DNA of 64,000 nucleotides from Rhabdornis inornatus (GCA_013397075.1 VWZS01004479.1:519514-583513), one strand, 5' to 3'; shown: positions 1 through 10,617, numbered from the stretch's first letter. A program made the numbers and translations. Notes: a model not told the origin generated them from the sequence alone.

Positions 1-987
1 CTCTAAGAGAGTGTATCAGCCTTGGAACATAAAGTATGCTAAAGCTGATGATTTGGATTTAGTTTGTTGGGGTTTTCTAAATTTTGTAAGGCATTATTCC
101 CCTGAGAGTGTCATGCCTGTGCTGATGCCCTGTTCTAGTAAGAAAACACACCAAATCATAGCCACTTAGTACACCTCTAAGTGATGCCAGAAATATCAAG
201 AAGGGGCCAATGTCAATTCCTGCTGCCCAAGGTGTCCTCTGGGACAGTGACCAGCTCCCACCAGTTCCTCTGGGTGGACAGCTCTCCTCTCTAACTGTTC
301 AGGTGTGCTGGGAAGTGGGGTTGAAGCTTTGCCCCTTCCCTTCACGGGCTGGAAGAAGACACTGCCCTAAAGCACTCCCCTGCTCCCTCTGCACTGCCTT
401 GTGCAAAAGGAGACCTTTCCTGAGAGCTGTAGGGAGGTATGTACCTCCTTGCTCAGAATGTTAGGCAACCCTGAAATTACAGAGTTTGTTAAATCCGTTT
501 GAATTCCTAGATATCTTTTAGACACTGGCACAGACTGAAAAGAAGGCTTGCTACTGAAATTTGTACACTCTGCGCAAGACCTCAGGCTTGCTCGGGGTCA
601 AGCTGAGAGGAGTGCAGGTACAGACCACAGCCCTATCCAGGACGTAGACTAGCAAATCCAAGATGAGGATCTAGTTTTCTATGTCAATTTCTGGAAAAAA
701 ACTATTTTGCTATGTTCCTCCTTATGCTTCGTATAGAAATGTGAGGGACTGGGTGTCACCAGCTGAGCCTCAGTTGACTCCTGCTGGTCTGTGCAGGGGC
801 ATTGAATGTGCAGAGAGCACAGAAATTTATAGGATTACTCAGGATTCAATTACCCCTTGGCTGCATTCGCCCAGAATTATCAAGGGGCAATTCTCACTTT
901 AATTAAAAGAGCGCTCCCATAAAAGCTGATGTGGACAGTGACCAGGTGACATTTCCAAAAGGGTATCAAAGTCATAGTGGGAATTAC
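1..987 (-). other. IRF4: IRF4 intron 7 (5' part)
   Basis: Follows the exon 7 donor on the minus strand. I searched it for the expected exon 8 peptide (the human protein continues with a CFGEEFPDPQRQ-type motif) and found no match on the minus strand. Exons 8-9 are therefore probably beyond the left edge. No repeat or other gene is recognised. Confidence 0.75.
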
Positions 988-1341
988 CTGCTAAAAACTG
1001 CTGAGTATCAAAGAGCTTGCATGTTTGGTCCCTCTCCAGCTTGTTGGGTCGGTCACTGCAGAGTGCCAGAGGCCCATCCCAGTAGATCCTGCTTTGGCAA
1101 AGTCTCTTAGCATAGAGGCCATCAGGTGCCATCCATAGAATCACTCCTCGTTCCAGGTGGTTCAGTAGTTTTTCTATGTTCTTCCTCTGGCCATTATCCT
1201 CTGGATAAGGGAAGATAACTTGGTCCAGGCTGCTGACCTCGTAACTTTGGCCATGGGATATCCTACAGCCTTCAGGACTGGAAGTTGTCACCTCCTTCAC
1301 CAGTATTTCACGGTAATATAAGCAGATGTGGAGTCGGCAGT
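988..1341 (-). other. IRF4: IRF4 exon 7 (core of IRF association domain)
   Basis: This 354-bp coding exon starts DCRLHICLYYREILVKEVTT and ends CKLFDTQQFLA plus one base. It has acceptor TTGTAG|ACTGCC and donor TAGCAG|GTAATT. It carries most of the association domain used for contacts with PU.1/Spi-B and other partners. Sequence past 988 on the minus strand reads into the intron and stops matching IRF4. Confidence 0.97.
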
Positions 1342-4300
1342 CTACAAGGAGAAACAAACAGACAAACACAAAACAATCACTGTGATACATTAGTATGGAT
1401 GTTTGATGTTTCAGGTCTGTGCTAAAGCTAAAGAGGCAATTTTGCATAAGATTTCTGAGCCCAGTGGTCAGCACCACCCAGAAGTTCAGATCAGTCAAAA
1501 AAATAAAAATAATACAAATACTAAAATTTTTTAGGCACAGTAGCATTAATGCTCTCTCATCTTATTAAAAGGGCTATTGATGTGTGGGAATTTGGTAGGA
1601 ACTAAAATCCCACAAACATCACATTTCCATTTAAGAGGAAAAATCTGCCCAGAAGAAGTTGATGTTGGTCACATTTTCCAAGTTCACGTCACAATTAAAC
1701 CCACCAGTTCAGTACACTTCCTCAGATTTAACAAGGAAGTAGCTGTTAGTTTCCCCCCAGGCTTTGCATAGAAAAGGCTTCTGCACAGGGGACCTGCAAA
1801 CTTGCACTCAGCTGCCTGGAGGGAAGCAACTGCTGGCTCCAGGTCCAACAGGGCTGGAGTACCCAAAATCCCCTGCTTTGCTTTCAAATGGCCATTTGGT
1901 CCACTTGGCTGACTCCTACAAATTCACACAGCACTGAAAATATACATATATATATATAGTATATACATGTGTGTACAATACATGTTCACATACACATTCA
2001 CAAAGACACACACACCTACACACACACTGACCCTGATTCAGGAGAACAATCCCACTTAAGAAACCCAACAAGTATCACTTTACAGGTCTATCCATTATTT
2101 CTGTGAAAAGCACGTTCCCACACCTTTTTCCAGAATTACTTAGAAAGCTCCCCAACAGCCAGACATCTGCAAACCTGGCTGAAATAACTTTTCTTTCGTG
2201 AAGGTCTTTTTTTCTTTTTTTTCCACCAGGAGTAACAAAGCAGAGCAAAGCCAGATGGCACCAACAGAAGCACTACAAGGTACTCAGGCAACATCAGGTT
2301 TTTTTGGGGGGGTGCTCCTCCCAAAGACTTAAGTCACTGACACTCCTAAACTGGCAAACTCCCCTGGGAAGTCCTGATTTGGTGTCTCACCAAAGCAACC
2401 CAGCACTAATACCACAATCCAGCAAAGCATTTCCATTTGCTTTAACCACCTCCATCCCTTGGAGCTGGGGCTGGAAGTGTTTAAGCACCCTGGAAAACAG
2501 AGACTTACAACCATATACCAAATTCATTCATTAAAGCGGTTTCATTATTCTTTTTTCCTTTCATCTGAAAGGAGAGATGGTGCCTGGGCAAGTCAGAAGT
2601 GGGAGACTCTTGCCAAGCTCCCCAGGAAGCTTGGGGGTTATGGACCTTACCTGACAGAGCGAGGGCTTCACCAGACCTTATGCTTGGCTCAATCGGGATG
2701 CCAGGAGTCTGGGACTCAGGAGGAGCACAAGCATAAAAGGTTCCTGTCACCTGACAACCTGTTTTCACAAACAAAAGTCAGTGACAGAGGCCTAAATCTT
2801 AAAAGAAAAGCTAGGGCAGAGATCACAGCAATGCAAAAATGAGTTTTCCTGGGTCCCAACAGGAACTCTCTCTCTTTTTCCCCTTCTTAAAAAGGTCCTA
2901 CTTCCCAATTCCTCCAGGTAGGCCAACTCTACCAATCATTCTAGATGTTACCTGGACTGTATTTTCATTTGGGTCTGCATGAAACAGTCCCTTAGCCTTT
3001 CTATATTCCCCCTAGTCCTTTTCCTTGCTTAACATGTTATTCCATTGGAGAAATAATTTACATTTTTAACTAGACTACAGTGCTCCTAAAAGTCGCTTGC
3101 ATAAAACAATTCGTTATTTCCAAAAATGTTACTAATGATGGGTATAACAATAAAGCTGGGATTAACACCGTTTAAATGCAGGTAAAGAAAAATGTGCAGC
3201 AGCAGACTATTAGGGTTTTATTAGCAGAACTATTATTAAACTGTTCCAACGGACGCCTTTCAGTAAGTGGATCATAACATGGACAACTGATGTTTTTCTC
3301 TGTTTCTTAATGCCAATAAAAGTCTTTGGAGGATGATGCAAGTGACTTGCAGACAAGCACACATTACCTTTCCCAGTGGCAGGACCCAACACAATCAGGA
3401 GCTGGAGCAACAGGGATAAAAAACACCCACCATCTCTTGACCCATTTTAGAGCCCAGTGAGAAACATGGTATCAACCACTAACAACTGCCTACAAATTCA
3501 GCAAAGTATCCAAATGTGTGTAAGTGCTGCAGAGGATGTACTTCACAGCAGAGCTCATTCTGCTTGCTACCTTGATTTTTTTATTAGCAAATAACACAAC
3601 TAAAAGCAAAGCATTCTGCTTAATAATTCCAATATACTGCCAGCAAAAGTTGCAGTGCACTGAGTAAGTAGATCCAAAGATTTCTCTGCATCAAAACCGG
3701 GAGAGAGCTGTCCTCTGAAAATAGAGCACCTACTCCAGGGGTCCTTTCTTGCCTCCCATCCTTCCCTGCCCTTCTGAACCACCTGCTTCTCCTCACAAAG
3801 CAAATGTCTGCATCCTCAGGTGAGTTACCCTGCAAGGGTCTACAGTACACAGTTCCCTTTCTCTTCTGTTTTATTCTCTGCAGGCTTCAGCACTGCCAAT
3901 TTTCACAATTTGGGCTTTTTCCTACAGATGCAAAGCTTGGAAAGCCATGATTGTGTTGGGCTCTGGTACTGTGAGATCTTTGGGGAAGGAAACATCTCTT
4001 TATTCTGTTTCTGCTGTACCAGCCCCAAGAGACTGTCAATCCAAGACAAGTTGTCCCACTGCCACAGCACTAAAACAAAGTAATAATTCCAGCTTTCCCC
4101 TAGGGAGAATAATGCCAGTCTAACCCACAAGGCTGGAGGGAAAACCTTACTGGTGTATGCCTCACAAAGTCCAAAATCAGAGAGAAAAGCTAAAGAACAT
4201 GTTGCCTTTTGGGGTTTTCGTGAGGGTTGGTTGCCTTCTTTATTGCTCAGGGCTTTTGAGACAGCTGAGGACTTTTGGGGGCTGATTTCTATCAATGCAG

Positions 4301-6874
4301 AGAACTGCCCAGCCAACACACCACACACACAGTGGCAGCGAATGCAAGAGCCAGGACAAAGGTGGCTCCCTTTCAAGGGAACCCAGCACTCCTCTCCATC
4401 CACATCTGTCAATTCCAATCAAAGCCACAGATAACAAGCCTGGAATCTGAGGTTCCTCCAGGTGTCCAGGCTCAGCAAGCAGCCCTAAACAGAGGTGTCT
4501 TACCGTTTTCACAGCTGGGCCCTTGCCAGTGATGACCGCGAGAGGCGAAGGGGACACTGGCACACTGGTAGGGAATGTCAGGATGCGGCTGCTCCGGGGC
4601 AAACTCCCTCCAGTTCCGTTCATGGGGCACCATGTAGTTCGGTACCTATTCAATTTAATGAGGTATTCTTTTAGCAGGCAGCTGTCAGAACTAATGCTAT
4701 GCATTGCATCAGCTCTCTCATCTCAGCTCCTTGATTTTCCCTGCCAAAGCCCATGGAGGTCTGAGCTGTGCCCAGGCGATGCGGATGGCACTTGGCCACC
4801 ACCACCAATGAGGCTTTCAAACGAGTTTCTCACCACTGGTGTAAATAATAAGAGGAGTGGAATAACAAAAGGCAATCAAAGCACTGCTGGTAAATGTCTG
4901 CTTGAAAGAGCAAGGCTTCATTGGGTGCTTGCATTCTGGCATCAACAGAATATCAGTGCACTAGGAACTGTCGTCCAACAGAAAAGAGCTGTTACTCCGG
5001 GATAAACAACACCAAGGGAAATCAATTGCCCTGTGGCCTCATCTGACATTAGAAAAGTTGCTTCTCAATTTCTCAGTTTTCATAATGAGGTTTCTTCACA
5101 GGGAGAACCTGAGAGCCCTACCAGCAAGGACAGACACAGCACAGAGCATGGAAATTGTGCTGCACAGTGTAGAGGCACCAAGCAAAACACTCAACTAATT
5201 GCCATACCTGGGATGGTAGTGCAGTGTAAGGAGATGCTATTGGAAAGGGATGGTTCATCATTAATGGCTGTTCCTCCATGCTGATCTGTTTTGCACCTGT
5301 GTTCATCAGAGGGATGAAAATAAATTATGACAACCACATCTTAAGGAAATCTGAAATCGGCACATAAAAGACAAATCCATACAACCTGCCACTAAAGAGA
5401 GAGAACCAAAATGCCTTCTAGCACCCACTGAATTCCCTGGCCCCCCTTGCAGTCAGCTCTGGGAAGCAGTCTGTCCTGCTGGGCTCTGCAGTGCCCAACA
5501 GCACAGTGCACAATGATGCCAAGCCCTTGGCATCAGGGCCTTCTTGGAGAGCAGGCACTGCCCTGCCCCTGCCCTGGAGGCTACAGGCTGGGCATCCCTC
5601 ACTCCCAGCTCTTTCCCCTCAAGGCAGTTACCTACTGTCTGCCCCAAAATTGCTCTTCCCTGTATTCAGAACCTAGATCCAGCATGCAATTTTTTTTTTT
5701 TTTTGCCTGTCCCTTGAGCCGCCTGCTTGGATCTCACTACACAGAACTGGCAGGGAGGCTCCAGCTAAAAGAGCAATTCCTCCAGTGATGTGCAGGCGCC
5801 TGTCTGCATCTTCCTGCAGGGGCTCCCTTTCAGTGCTCCAGCCCAAACGCCAGCAGTCCTCCTGCAGATGCAGTCTCTCAAGTCACCCGAACAAGGTGCA
5901 CTTGAGCCCTCATTTTGGTCCCTTAAAAGACTTTAAAAGGCGGCAGGGCCATTCCAGAAAAGCACACTTCAGTCCTCATATGCTTGCAATGAGACTTATT
6001 CACATTCTGTTACACATGGAATTTGAGATGCTTTACCTTTTTTGGCTCCTTCTGGCACTATTCTGTACACTTTATAGGGATCTGAGATGTCCAGCTGGCT
6101 TCTCTCCACCAGTTCTTCAAAGTCATTGCTCTTGTTCAAAGCACACCTTAATCTTGTCTTCCAGGTAGGGGGATCTGGTTTATCAATGCCCTCTCTGAAC
6201 TTTCCTTTAAAAAGAGCCCAAGCCTGGAAACATTTCAGATAATCAAAAGAGCAGGAAAATGAGAAAAGAGAAAAAAAAAAGGAAAAAAAAGAATCAAGTA
6301 CAAAGCACAATGCTTGAAACAGCATATATGTGTGTGCTTACATGTGCATGAATTGTTAATGAATTTACTCCCTACGGGTTTAGGCTTTAAAAAAGCAGCA
6401 TGGTAAGGTACAAAAAACAGTTTAGTGGGCATAAGAAAGGGGAATGAATGTGGAAACAGACGTGCTGTGGTCCCAGAAGCATTTAGCTCCATGCAGAGAA
6501 TTGTGGAAGAATGGGCTGTCCCGCAAACACAGGGACACCAGGGCACAGCGAGCACCACCAGCCAGGCAGCAGAAGCAGCCTGCAGAGGCAGGTGGCAAGG
6601 ATGGGATGGTGAAGGGTATCCCTCCTGCCCTGCCAGTGTTCCACAATCCCAAGCCCAGGCTGAGGTTTACCTTGAAGAGGGCGGCGTCCTCCTCCCGGTT
6701 GTAGTCCTGCTTGCCAGCATGCTTCCAGGGGATGCGGAAGATGCTCTTCTCATCGTTCTCCCACACCAGCCCCGGGTACTTGCCGCTGTCTATCTGGTCG
6801 ATCAGCCACTGGCGGAGTTTCCCATTGCCACAGCTCACTGAGTTCATCCCGCACTCACCCAGCTCCAAGTTCAT
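988..6874 (-). CDS. IRF4: Interferon regulatory factor 4, coding exons 2-7 (partial, 3' end outside window)
   Basis: IRF4 is a nuclear transcription factor of lymphoid and myeloid cells. It binds ISRE and, with ETS partners such as PU.1, composite elements. Six coding segments join in one frame: 6671-6874, 6037-6223, 5208-5296, 4504-4645, 2651-2758 and 988-1341 (1,084 nt, about 361 codons plus one base). Residues about 20-125 form the IRF DNA-binding domain, with the five tryptophans at 23, 38, 50, 70 and 89 and a recognition helix reading TRLRCALNKSNDF. A proline-rich linker follows (exons 4-5), then most of the IRF association domain (exons 6-7, ending CKLFDTQQFLA). The start ATG at 6874 has a favourable context (GGC before ATGA). 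The human protein is about 450 residues, so roughly 90 residues in two more exons lie to the left of position 1. Identity rests on near-identical motifs recalled from human IRF4; IRF8 and other family members fit much less well. Confidence 0.97.
1342..2650 (-). other. IRF4: IRF4 intron 6
   Basis: Non-coding interval between exons 7 and 6. It contains a TA/CA-rich simple repeat at about 1938-2028. No coding exon or mobile element is recognised. Confidence 0.85.
1938..2028. repeat. TA-rich then CA-rich simple repeat
   Basis: Imperfect (TA)n followed by (CA)n-type sequence inside IRF4 intron 6. It is a typical vertebrate microsatellite and likely to vary in length. Confidence 0.8.
2651..2758 (-). 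other. IRF4: IRF4 exon 6 (start of association domain)
   Basis: This 108-bp coding exon reads CQVTGTFYACAPPESQTPG and on to SGEALALS. It has acceptor AAAACAG|GTTGTC and donor TCAG|GTAAGG. Both flanking introns are phase 1, so skipping it would keep the reading frame. It leads into the IRF association domain. Confidence 0.95.
2759..4503 (-). other. IRF4: IRF4 intron 5
   Basis: A 1.7-kb intron between exons 6 and 5. I see only short chance frames and no recognisable repeat or exon. Confidence 0.8.
4504..4645 (-). other. IRF4: IRF4 exon 5 (linker)
   Basis: This 142-bp coding exon reads VPNYMVPHERNWREFAPEQ, then a PHPDIPYQC segment, and ends GHHWQGPSCEN plus one base. The donor is AAACG|GTAAGA. 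The acceptor (TTGAATAG|GTACCG) has a poor pyrimidine tract but keeps the frame and the match to the human protein. No ATG-initiated frame covers it, so it can be missed in simple ORF scans. Confidence 0.92.
4646..5207 (-). other. IRF4: IRF4 intron 4
   Basis: A short intron between exons 5 and 4. In humans the equivalent intron holds a pigmentation-linked enhancer variant. I cannot recognise a matching element here by eye. Confidence 0.8.
5208..5296 (-). other. IRF4: IRF4 exon 4 (linker)
   Basis: This 89-bp coding exon reads GAKQISMEEQPLMMNHPFPI and on to TALPSQ. It has acceptor ACACAG|GTGCAA and donor CCCAG|GTATGG. The first glycine codon is completed by the last base of exon 3, and the exon ends in phase 0. 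It encodes part of the flexible linker between the DNA-binding and association domains. Confidence 0.94.
5297..6036 (-). other. IRF4: IRF4 intron 3
   Basis: Intron between exons 4 and 3. It contains a T run at about 5691-5704. Nothing else is recognised. Confidence 0.8.
6037..6223 (-). other. IRF4: IRF4 exon 3 (second half of DNA-binding domain)
   Basis: This 187-bp coding exon reads AWALFKGKFREG to VPEGAKK. It has acceptor TTTCCAG|GCT and donor AAAAAAG|GTAAAG, enters in phase 0 and leaves one base over. It contains tryptophans 70 and 89 and the recognition helix; Arg94 and Cys95 here correspond to human Arg98 and Cys99. An A-rich run at 6258-6292 on the plus strand provides a pyrimidine-rich tract upstream of the acceptor. 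Confidence 0.96.
6224..6670 (-). other. IRF4: IRF4 intron 2
   Basis: Intron between exons 3 and 2. The A-rich tract on the plus strand (6258-6292) is the distal pyrimidine tract of the exon 3 acceptor. Nothing else is recognised. Confidence 0.8.
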
Positions 6875-6965
6875 GCCACTCGTGTCACAGGTTGGGCGGG
6901 GGGTTTTGGGGTGTCCCACCAAGCTGACCTCTCCACACACGTCCAAGCACCGGCTCTCTGGGAGG
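6671..6965 (-). other. IRF4: IRF4 exon 2: 5' UTR part and start codon
   Basis: Coding part 6671-6874 (68 codons) starts MNLELGECGMNSVSCGNGK and ends ...EEDAALFK, with donor AAG|GTAAAC. It carries the first three tryptophans of the DNA-binding domain. The exon's 5' edge is inferred at 6965 from a pyrimidine-rich acceptor (CCTCCTCCACAG). Other AGs between 6875 and 6965 could be used instead, which would change only the UTR. The stretch before SCGNGK is about four residues shorter than in the human protein. Confidence 0.9.
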
Positions 6966-8502
6966 CTGTGGAGGAGGCGGAAACGGGCAGGATGTGGGGA
7001 GAGGCAAACCCACAGGTCAAGTGCTTGGCTAAGTCTGCACCAGCGGTGCCCAGCCCCTGATGCCACACACACCACACCAAACAGCAGCCACAGCACGCAG
7101 GGAGGCCCTGGGGGCCCCGGGAAACACGGTACAGAGCCTCAGGAAACTGGGCACAGCCCCCCACAGCCCTCCCCAGGCACTGCCTGTGCTGCAGACTTTG
7201 ACAGACTTCCCCCTGTCCCCATACTGTTCCACGTGAACAGACACGGGTCGTTGAAATTTTTACTGTAAGTGACTTAAGGCACAACTCCCTTGTCCTGCTG
7301 GGAGTTCAACTAAGGGTTTGCTTTTCAACCAAAAGAGGAAAAAATTGCATTAAAATATACTCGCATATGATTGTGCACATATGTGATATCAGACATATCA
7401 CACACACAGTTCGGAGGGCTTCACGTGCAATAGTGGTTTATACGGCATCTATCTATAACACCACAGCAGCTTTCACAAGCTCACTTCAGCAAGACGCACT
7501 TGAACACATTATGTCCTATACATATCTACCCCTCCAACTGCTCCCAGCACGCACACATAGCAACATTCAAATCTATGCACTGCATATACCTAAAAGTGGA
7601 ACGACAGCAACCCACAGAGCCCGGCATAAGGGCACTTACGTGCCCAGGGACGTGGGAGCTTGCAGCCCACCACACAGAGCCCTGTAGCTGCGCGCAAAGG
7701 CGCGGGCGCGCACGGAGAGCGGCGCGGCTCCGCAGGGATGGGCGCTCGCTGGGAAGGTGCAAAAGCCAGGACACCGGCACCAGTGATGGGGACCCAGCGT
7801 CAGGTTTGACTCACTCATCTGGAAAATGCTTAGTTTGGCGGGTTCCCACTCCAACCTCCTATTACATCTAACAAAATTAAGCGATTCCTCTACCCACGGG
7901 GAGCCTTCCCGAGCCCCCTGCCAGACAGGCGCACACTGCTGTGGGCAACACGGGCAACACCGCTCCGCACCCCTTACACCCCTCCGCAGGTGCAGCATCC
8001 CCCGGACACCAAACCCGGTCCCCGGCATCTCCCTTGCACACGGTGCATCTGGGGGGATGGGGCGCGTTCGGGACCACGGCTCCCCAGCGCGGAGCTCGTA
8101 GGAGTCCGTGCCAAGACCTCAAAAAAGTCACTTTCCCCCTTTCACTGTGCACGAAGCGGATCCCTCCAACACATTCCCGCGACCCTCCCGAGGATAGCGG
8201 GAACAAGCCTGGCTGGGGGCCGGTGCGCGCCTTCACCTCAAGAGCAGATAACGGGTATTATTTCTTTTGCTTTAAATTAAGGGAAAAATAGAATGAGGGG
8301 AGAAAAAATAAAAAGAAAAAAAATTTTAAAAAGGCAAAGGGCTCGCTCAGGTGCCGACAGCCAGAGGAGAAGCCCCGACCGGGGGAAGCCGAGGCGCCAG
8401 CACCGCCCGCCCCGCCTCCCTGCCCGGCCCGCCGGTGCCGCGGCGGGAGCGCTGTACCCGGCGGGGCTGGGGGTCCCGGGGGTCCCGGCCGCCCCCCCTT
8501 AC
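6966..8502 (-). other. IRF4: IRF4 intron 1 (inferred)
   Basis: Lies between the inferred non-coding exon 1 and exon 2. Its promoter-proximal half is CpG rich (about 7680-8240). It contains a pair of IRF-like half sites at 8129-8147 and a consensus splice donor near 7632-7640 that could belong to an alternative first exon. An A-rich tract lies at 8304-8334. Confidence 0.6.
8129..8147 (-). promoter_or_regulatory. IRF-like half-site pair in IRF4 intron 1
   Basis: The minus strand reads CAGTGAAAGGGGGAAAGTG: two GAAA cores separated by four bases. Classical ISREs have two bases between cores, so this is not a perfect ISRE. It could support IRF-family or ETS/IRF binding, or be chance. Confidence 0.3.
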
Positions 8503-8576
8503 CTCTGTCGCGGCGCTGGGAGCGGGCAGGGGCCGCCGGCTGCCGGGCGGCTGCTGAGACGGGGCGCGGAGCGACT
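8503..8576 (-). other. IRF4: IRF4 exon 1, non-coding (inferred)
   Basis: A strong donor (CAGAG then GTAAGG on the minus strand) has its exon boundary at 8503, inside the CpG island. A TATA-like element at 8600-8607 predicts a transcription start near 8575. The first exon would then be about 70 bp of 5' UTR. Human IRF4 likewise has a non-coding first exon. The 3' boundary is well supported by the donor; the 5' boundary is only an estimate from the TATA spacing. Confidence 0.6.
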
Positions 8577-8599
8577 GGGCCGACGGCACCGGGAAGTTT

Positions 8600-8607
8600 C
8601 TTTATAT
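8600..8607 (-). promoter_or_regulatory. IRF4: TATA-like element of IRF4
   Basis: The minus strand reads ATATAAAG about 100 bp upstream of the exon 1 donor, placing a start site near 8575. It stands out within very GC-rich sequence. The assignment is by motif and position only. Confidence 0.55.
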
Positions 8608-8836
8608 GATGGAGGGCGTCGTGCCGGGCGGGGGGAAGGCGGGCCGGGCTCGGGGGTGGAGCCGGCGTAGGGGAGCGGGGTATTGAGTAGCTGGAAAACA
8701 TCTGAGGCAGTGACACATCCCCATTGCTGGTAAACACGCTGCGGGCGGGAGGGCGTGCAGCCCGGCGCCCTCTGCGTCCCCGCTGGGTTGGGTTTTTTTA
8801 AATCTGTACAGACAGACGAACATACATAAATAGGCC

Positions 8837-8846
8837 GGGAAACTCC
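8837..8846. promoter_or_regulatory. IRF4: NF-kB consensus site upstream of IRF4
   Basis: GGGAAACTCC fits the GGGRNNYYCC consensus and lies about 230 bp upstream of the TATA-like element. IRF4 is a known Rel/NF-kB target in activated lymphocytes, so the site is plausible. A weaker match (GGGAAGTTTC) lies at 8591-8600, just downstream of the TATA element. Confidence 0.5.
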
Positions 8847-10598
8847 TACCAGTGAGAGCCGGGCGGCTTTTACTGTAAAGACCCAGCTCGCTACACCCAC
8901 CAGAATCGTCCTAGACGGCGCCGGCCGGGCCCCCGGGATGCTCGGGGAGACGCGGGGGCATCCTCCCAGCCGCCCACGCCGTGCCCGGGGTCGGTGCCCC
9001 CGGCCGGCACCCTCTGCCACCCAACCCCTCCTTGCTCGGGCCACAGAGCCGGGATCGCGGAGTGGAGCGAGACACACACCCGCCTCCTTCGCCCCCGGGG
9101 CTCGGGCTCTCCCCGTCCAGCCTGCACCGCGTTTTGCAGCCCGAAAGGTGTGAAGTGGGGGGCAGGGTGGGGGGGACAGCAGCAGCGCCGGTCCTGGAGG
9201 CAGCGGTCCCCGACGGGGCGGCAGCATCGGGGGAGCAGGGACAGCCGCCAGCTCCGCCAGGAGCGGCTCCCGCCCCGCTGAGCCCAGGGGATGCTGCCTC
9301 CCCAAAGCCCGACTTGAGGGCTGGAACCCACTCGCTCTCCTGCCTTCAGAGCCTCCTGCCCTAACGTGGTGGGAGCTGGGGGATGAAGGAGCGAGCTCCG
9401 GGCTTGCATGAAAGGCTCTCTTGCCGCCTTTCGGGTTTCGAGCACGTGTGCCGTGCCACGACACTCTGGTGTTGTTCTGCTCTAACGTCCCCAGCGGACA
9501 TTCATCCACATCCTCTCTTGCTGCAACGTCTCAGGTCACAGAATCTGTCACCATGCTGCGCCGGAGGTTTAGGATATTAATTGCAAATCTTCAACGCCAT
9601 CTTCTGAAATTTAAATGTAATTATCACCAGGTTTGGAGGGAGAAGTGAGAAGCGCAGGCGTTTTCAGGTATTGGGTTTGTAACACACATCCATCCTCTAA
9701 AAAAAGCATTGGCAGGTCCGGTATGCGACCCTTTCAGTTGTGAGCCAAGACACCTTTGGAACACCGGAATACATGTTTGAGATTGGAGGTGACTGCTGCC
9801 ATAAATCAAGACAAGTAACCACAGCTCTACCAAAAGGCATCTGAAAGACTTTCTAAAAATCCAATTCCAATTTGTAGGGTTAAGACCGTGTGGTACTCAG
9901 GGCGCCAGCTGTAATTTCACTAAGTATAAAACTATCTTGAAATATATCACTGTAAAAGGAACACTTCTCAGGTCTTCTCTTTTGTGGTTTTTAAACCAGC
10001 AAAATCGGGACCAGGGTGAAACATGCAGATTGGATCTGCACTAGGTCAAACCCTCCAGGAGAAAAATAAAAACCTTCTCTCTCAAATGCTGGAGAATATT
10101 TAAAAAAAAAAAATAGTTGCTCTTGTCCAAAGAAATCCATGTGTAGATGGAGAGGTAGGTAAGTTGCGTGTTAAGAGAAGATAAAGTCAGTCATAAAATC
10201 CCCAGAGAGTACATGTGTAGGAAATTACCTGGCTGGGTGGTTGGTTGCTTTGTGCAGCAAGAACTCTATTATAAAACTATCTCCAGTTGCCTAAATGTTA
10301 GAGGAGATGATTAAAGCCAGACCCCTACATGCACACTTGGCCTTTGCAAATCAGTCTTCTCATGAGTAAGACATTCTAATCTCATTAGCTTTGCTGACTG
10401 AGTTACTCAGTGTTTCTGGACATCACTCATTTCCATTTAAGATGGCAAAATATGTAGGACCACCATTTTGGTCTGCAAAGTAGAAAGCTCTGATCAATAC
10501 CACAACTGTGGTGTCCCCATTAAATGCTGCATCACTGGGTGCTTTTTGCATATCCTAAGAGACAATTCCTCCCTAACCAGCCTAGCTAGTGACACAAA

Positions 10599-10617
10599 CT
10601 GACTGACTGACTGACTC
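10599..10617. repeat. Short (GACT)n repeat
   Basis: About four and a half copies of a 4-bp unit (ACTGACTGACTGACTGACT) in intergenic DNA. Confidence 0.8.

Larger units (their letters stand above)
7680..9310. promoter_or_regulatory. IRF4: CpG island at the IRF4 promoter
   Basis: GC content and CpG frequency rise sharply over this interval, strongest at about 8340-8680 and 8890-9310, against AT-rich flanks. It covers the inferred exon 1 and upstream promoter. Long open frames across it on both strands are explained by the lack of AT-rich stop codons and show no family motifs. Confidence 0.85.

Noticed and set aside
1..987. IRF4 exon 8 in the left end
   Set aside because: The expected CFGEEFPDPQRQ-type peptide could not be found on the minus strand, so exon 8 is taken to be outside the window.
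899..1546. Single 215-codon gene on the minus strand
   Set aside because: Only 988-1341 matches IRF4 and it is bounded by proper splice sites; both ends are intron read-through.
6422..7096. 224-codon open frame starting at 7096 on the minus strand
   Set aside because: Codons before 6874 are UTR or intron and codons after 6671 are intron; the IRF4 start is the ATG at 6874.
8499..9509. 336-codon open frame on the minus strand
   Set aside because: It lies wholly in the CpG island, is Pro/Arg/Ala/Gly rich as expected of any frame in GC-rich DNA, shows no domain, and overlaps the IRF4 exon 1 donor and TATA element.
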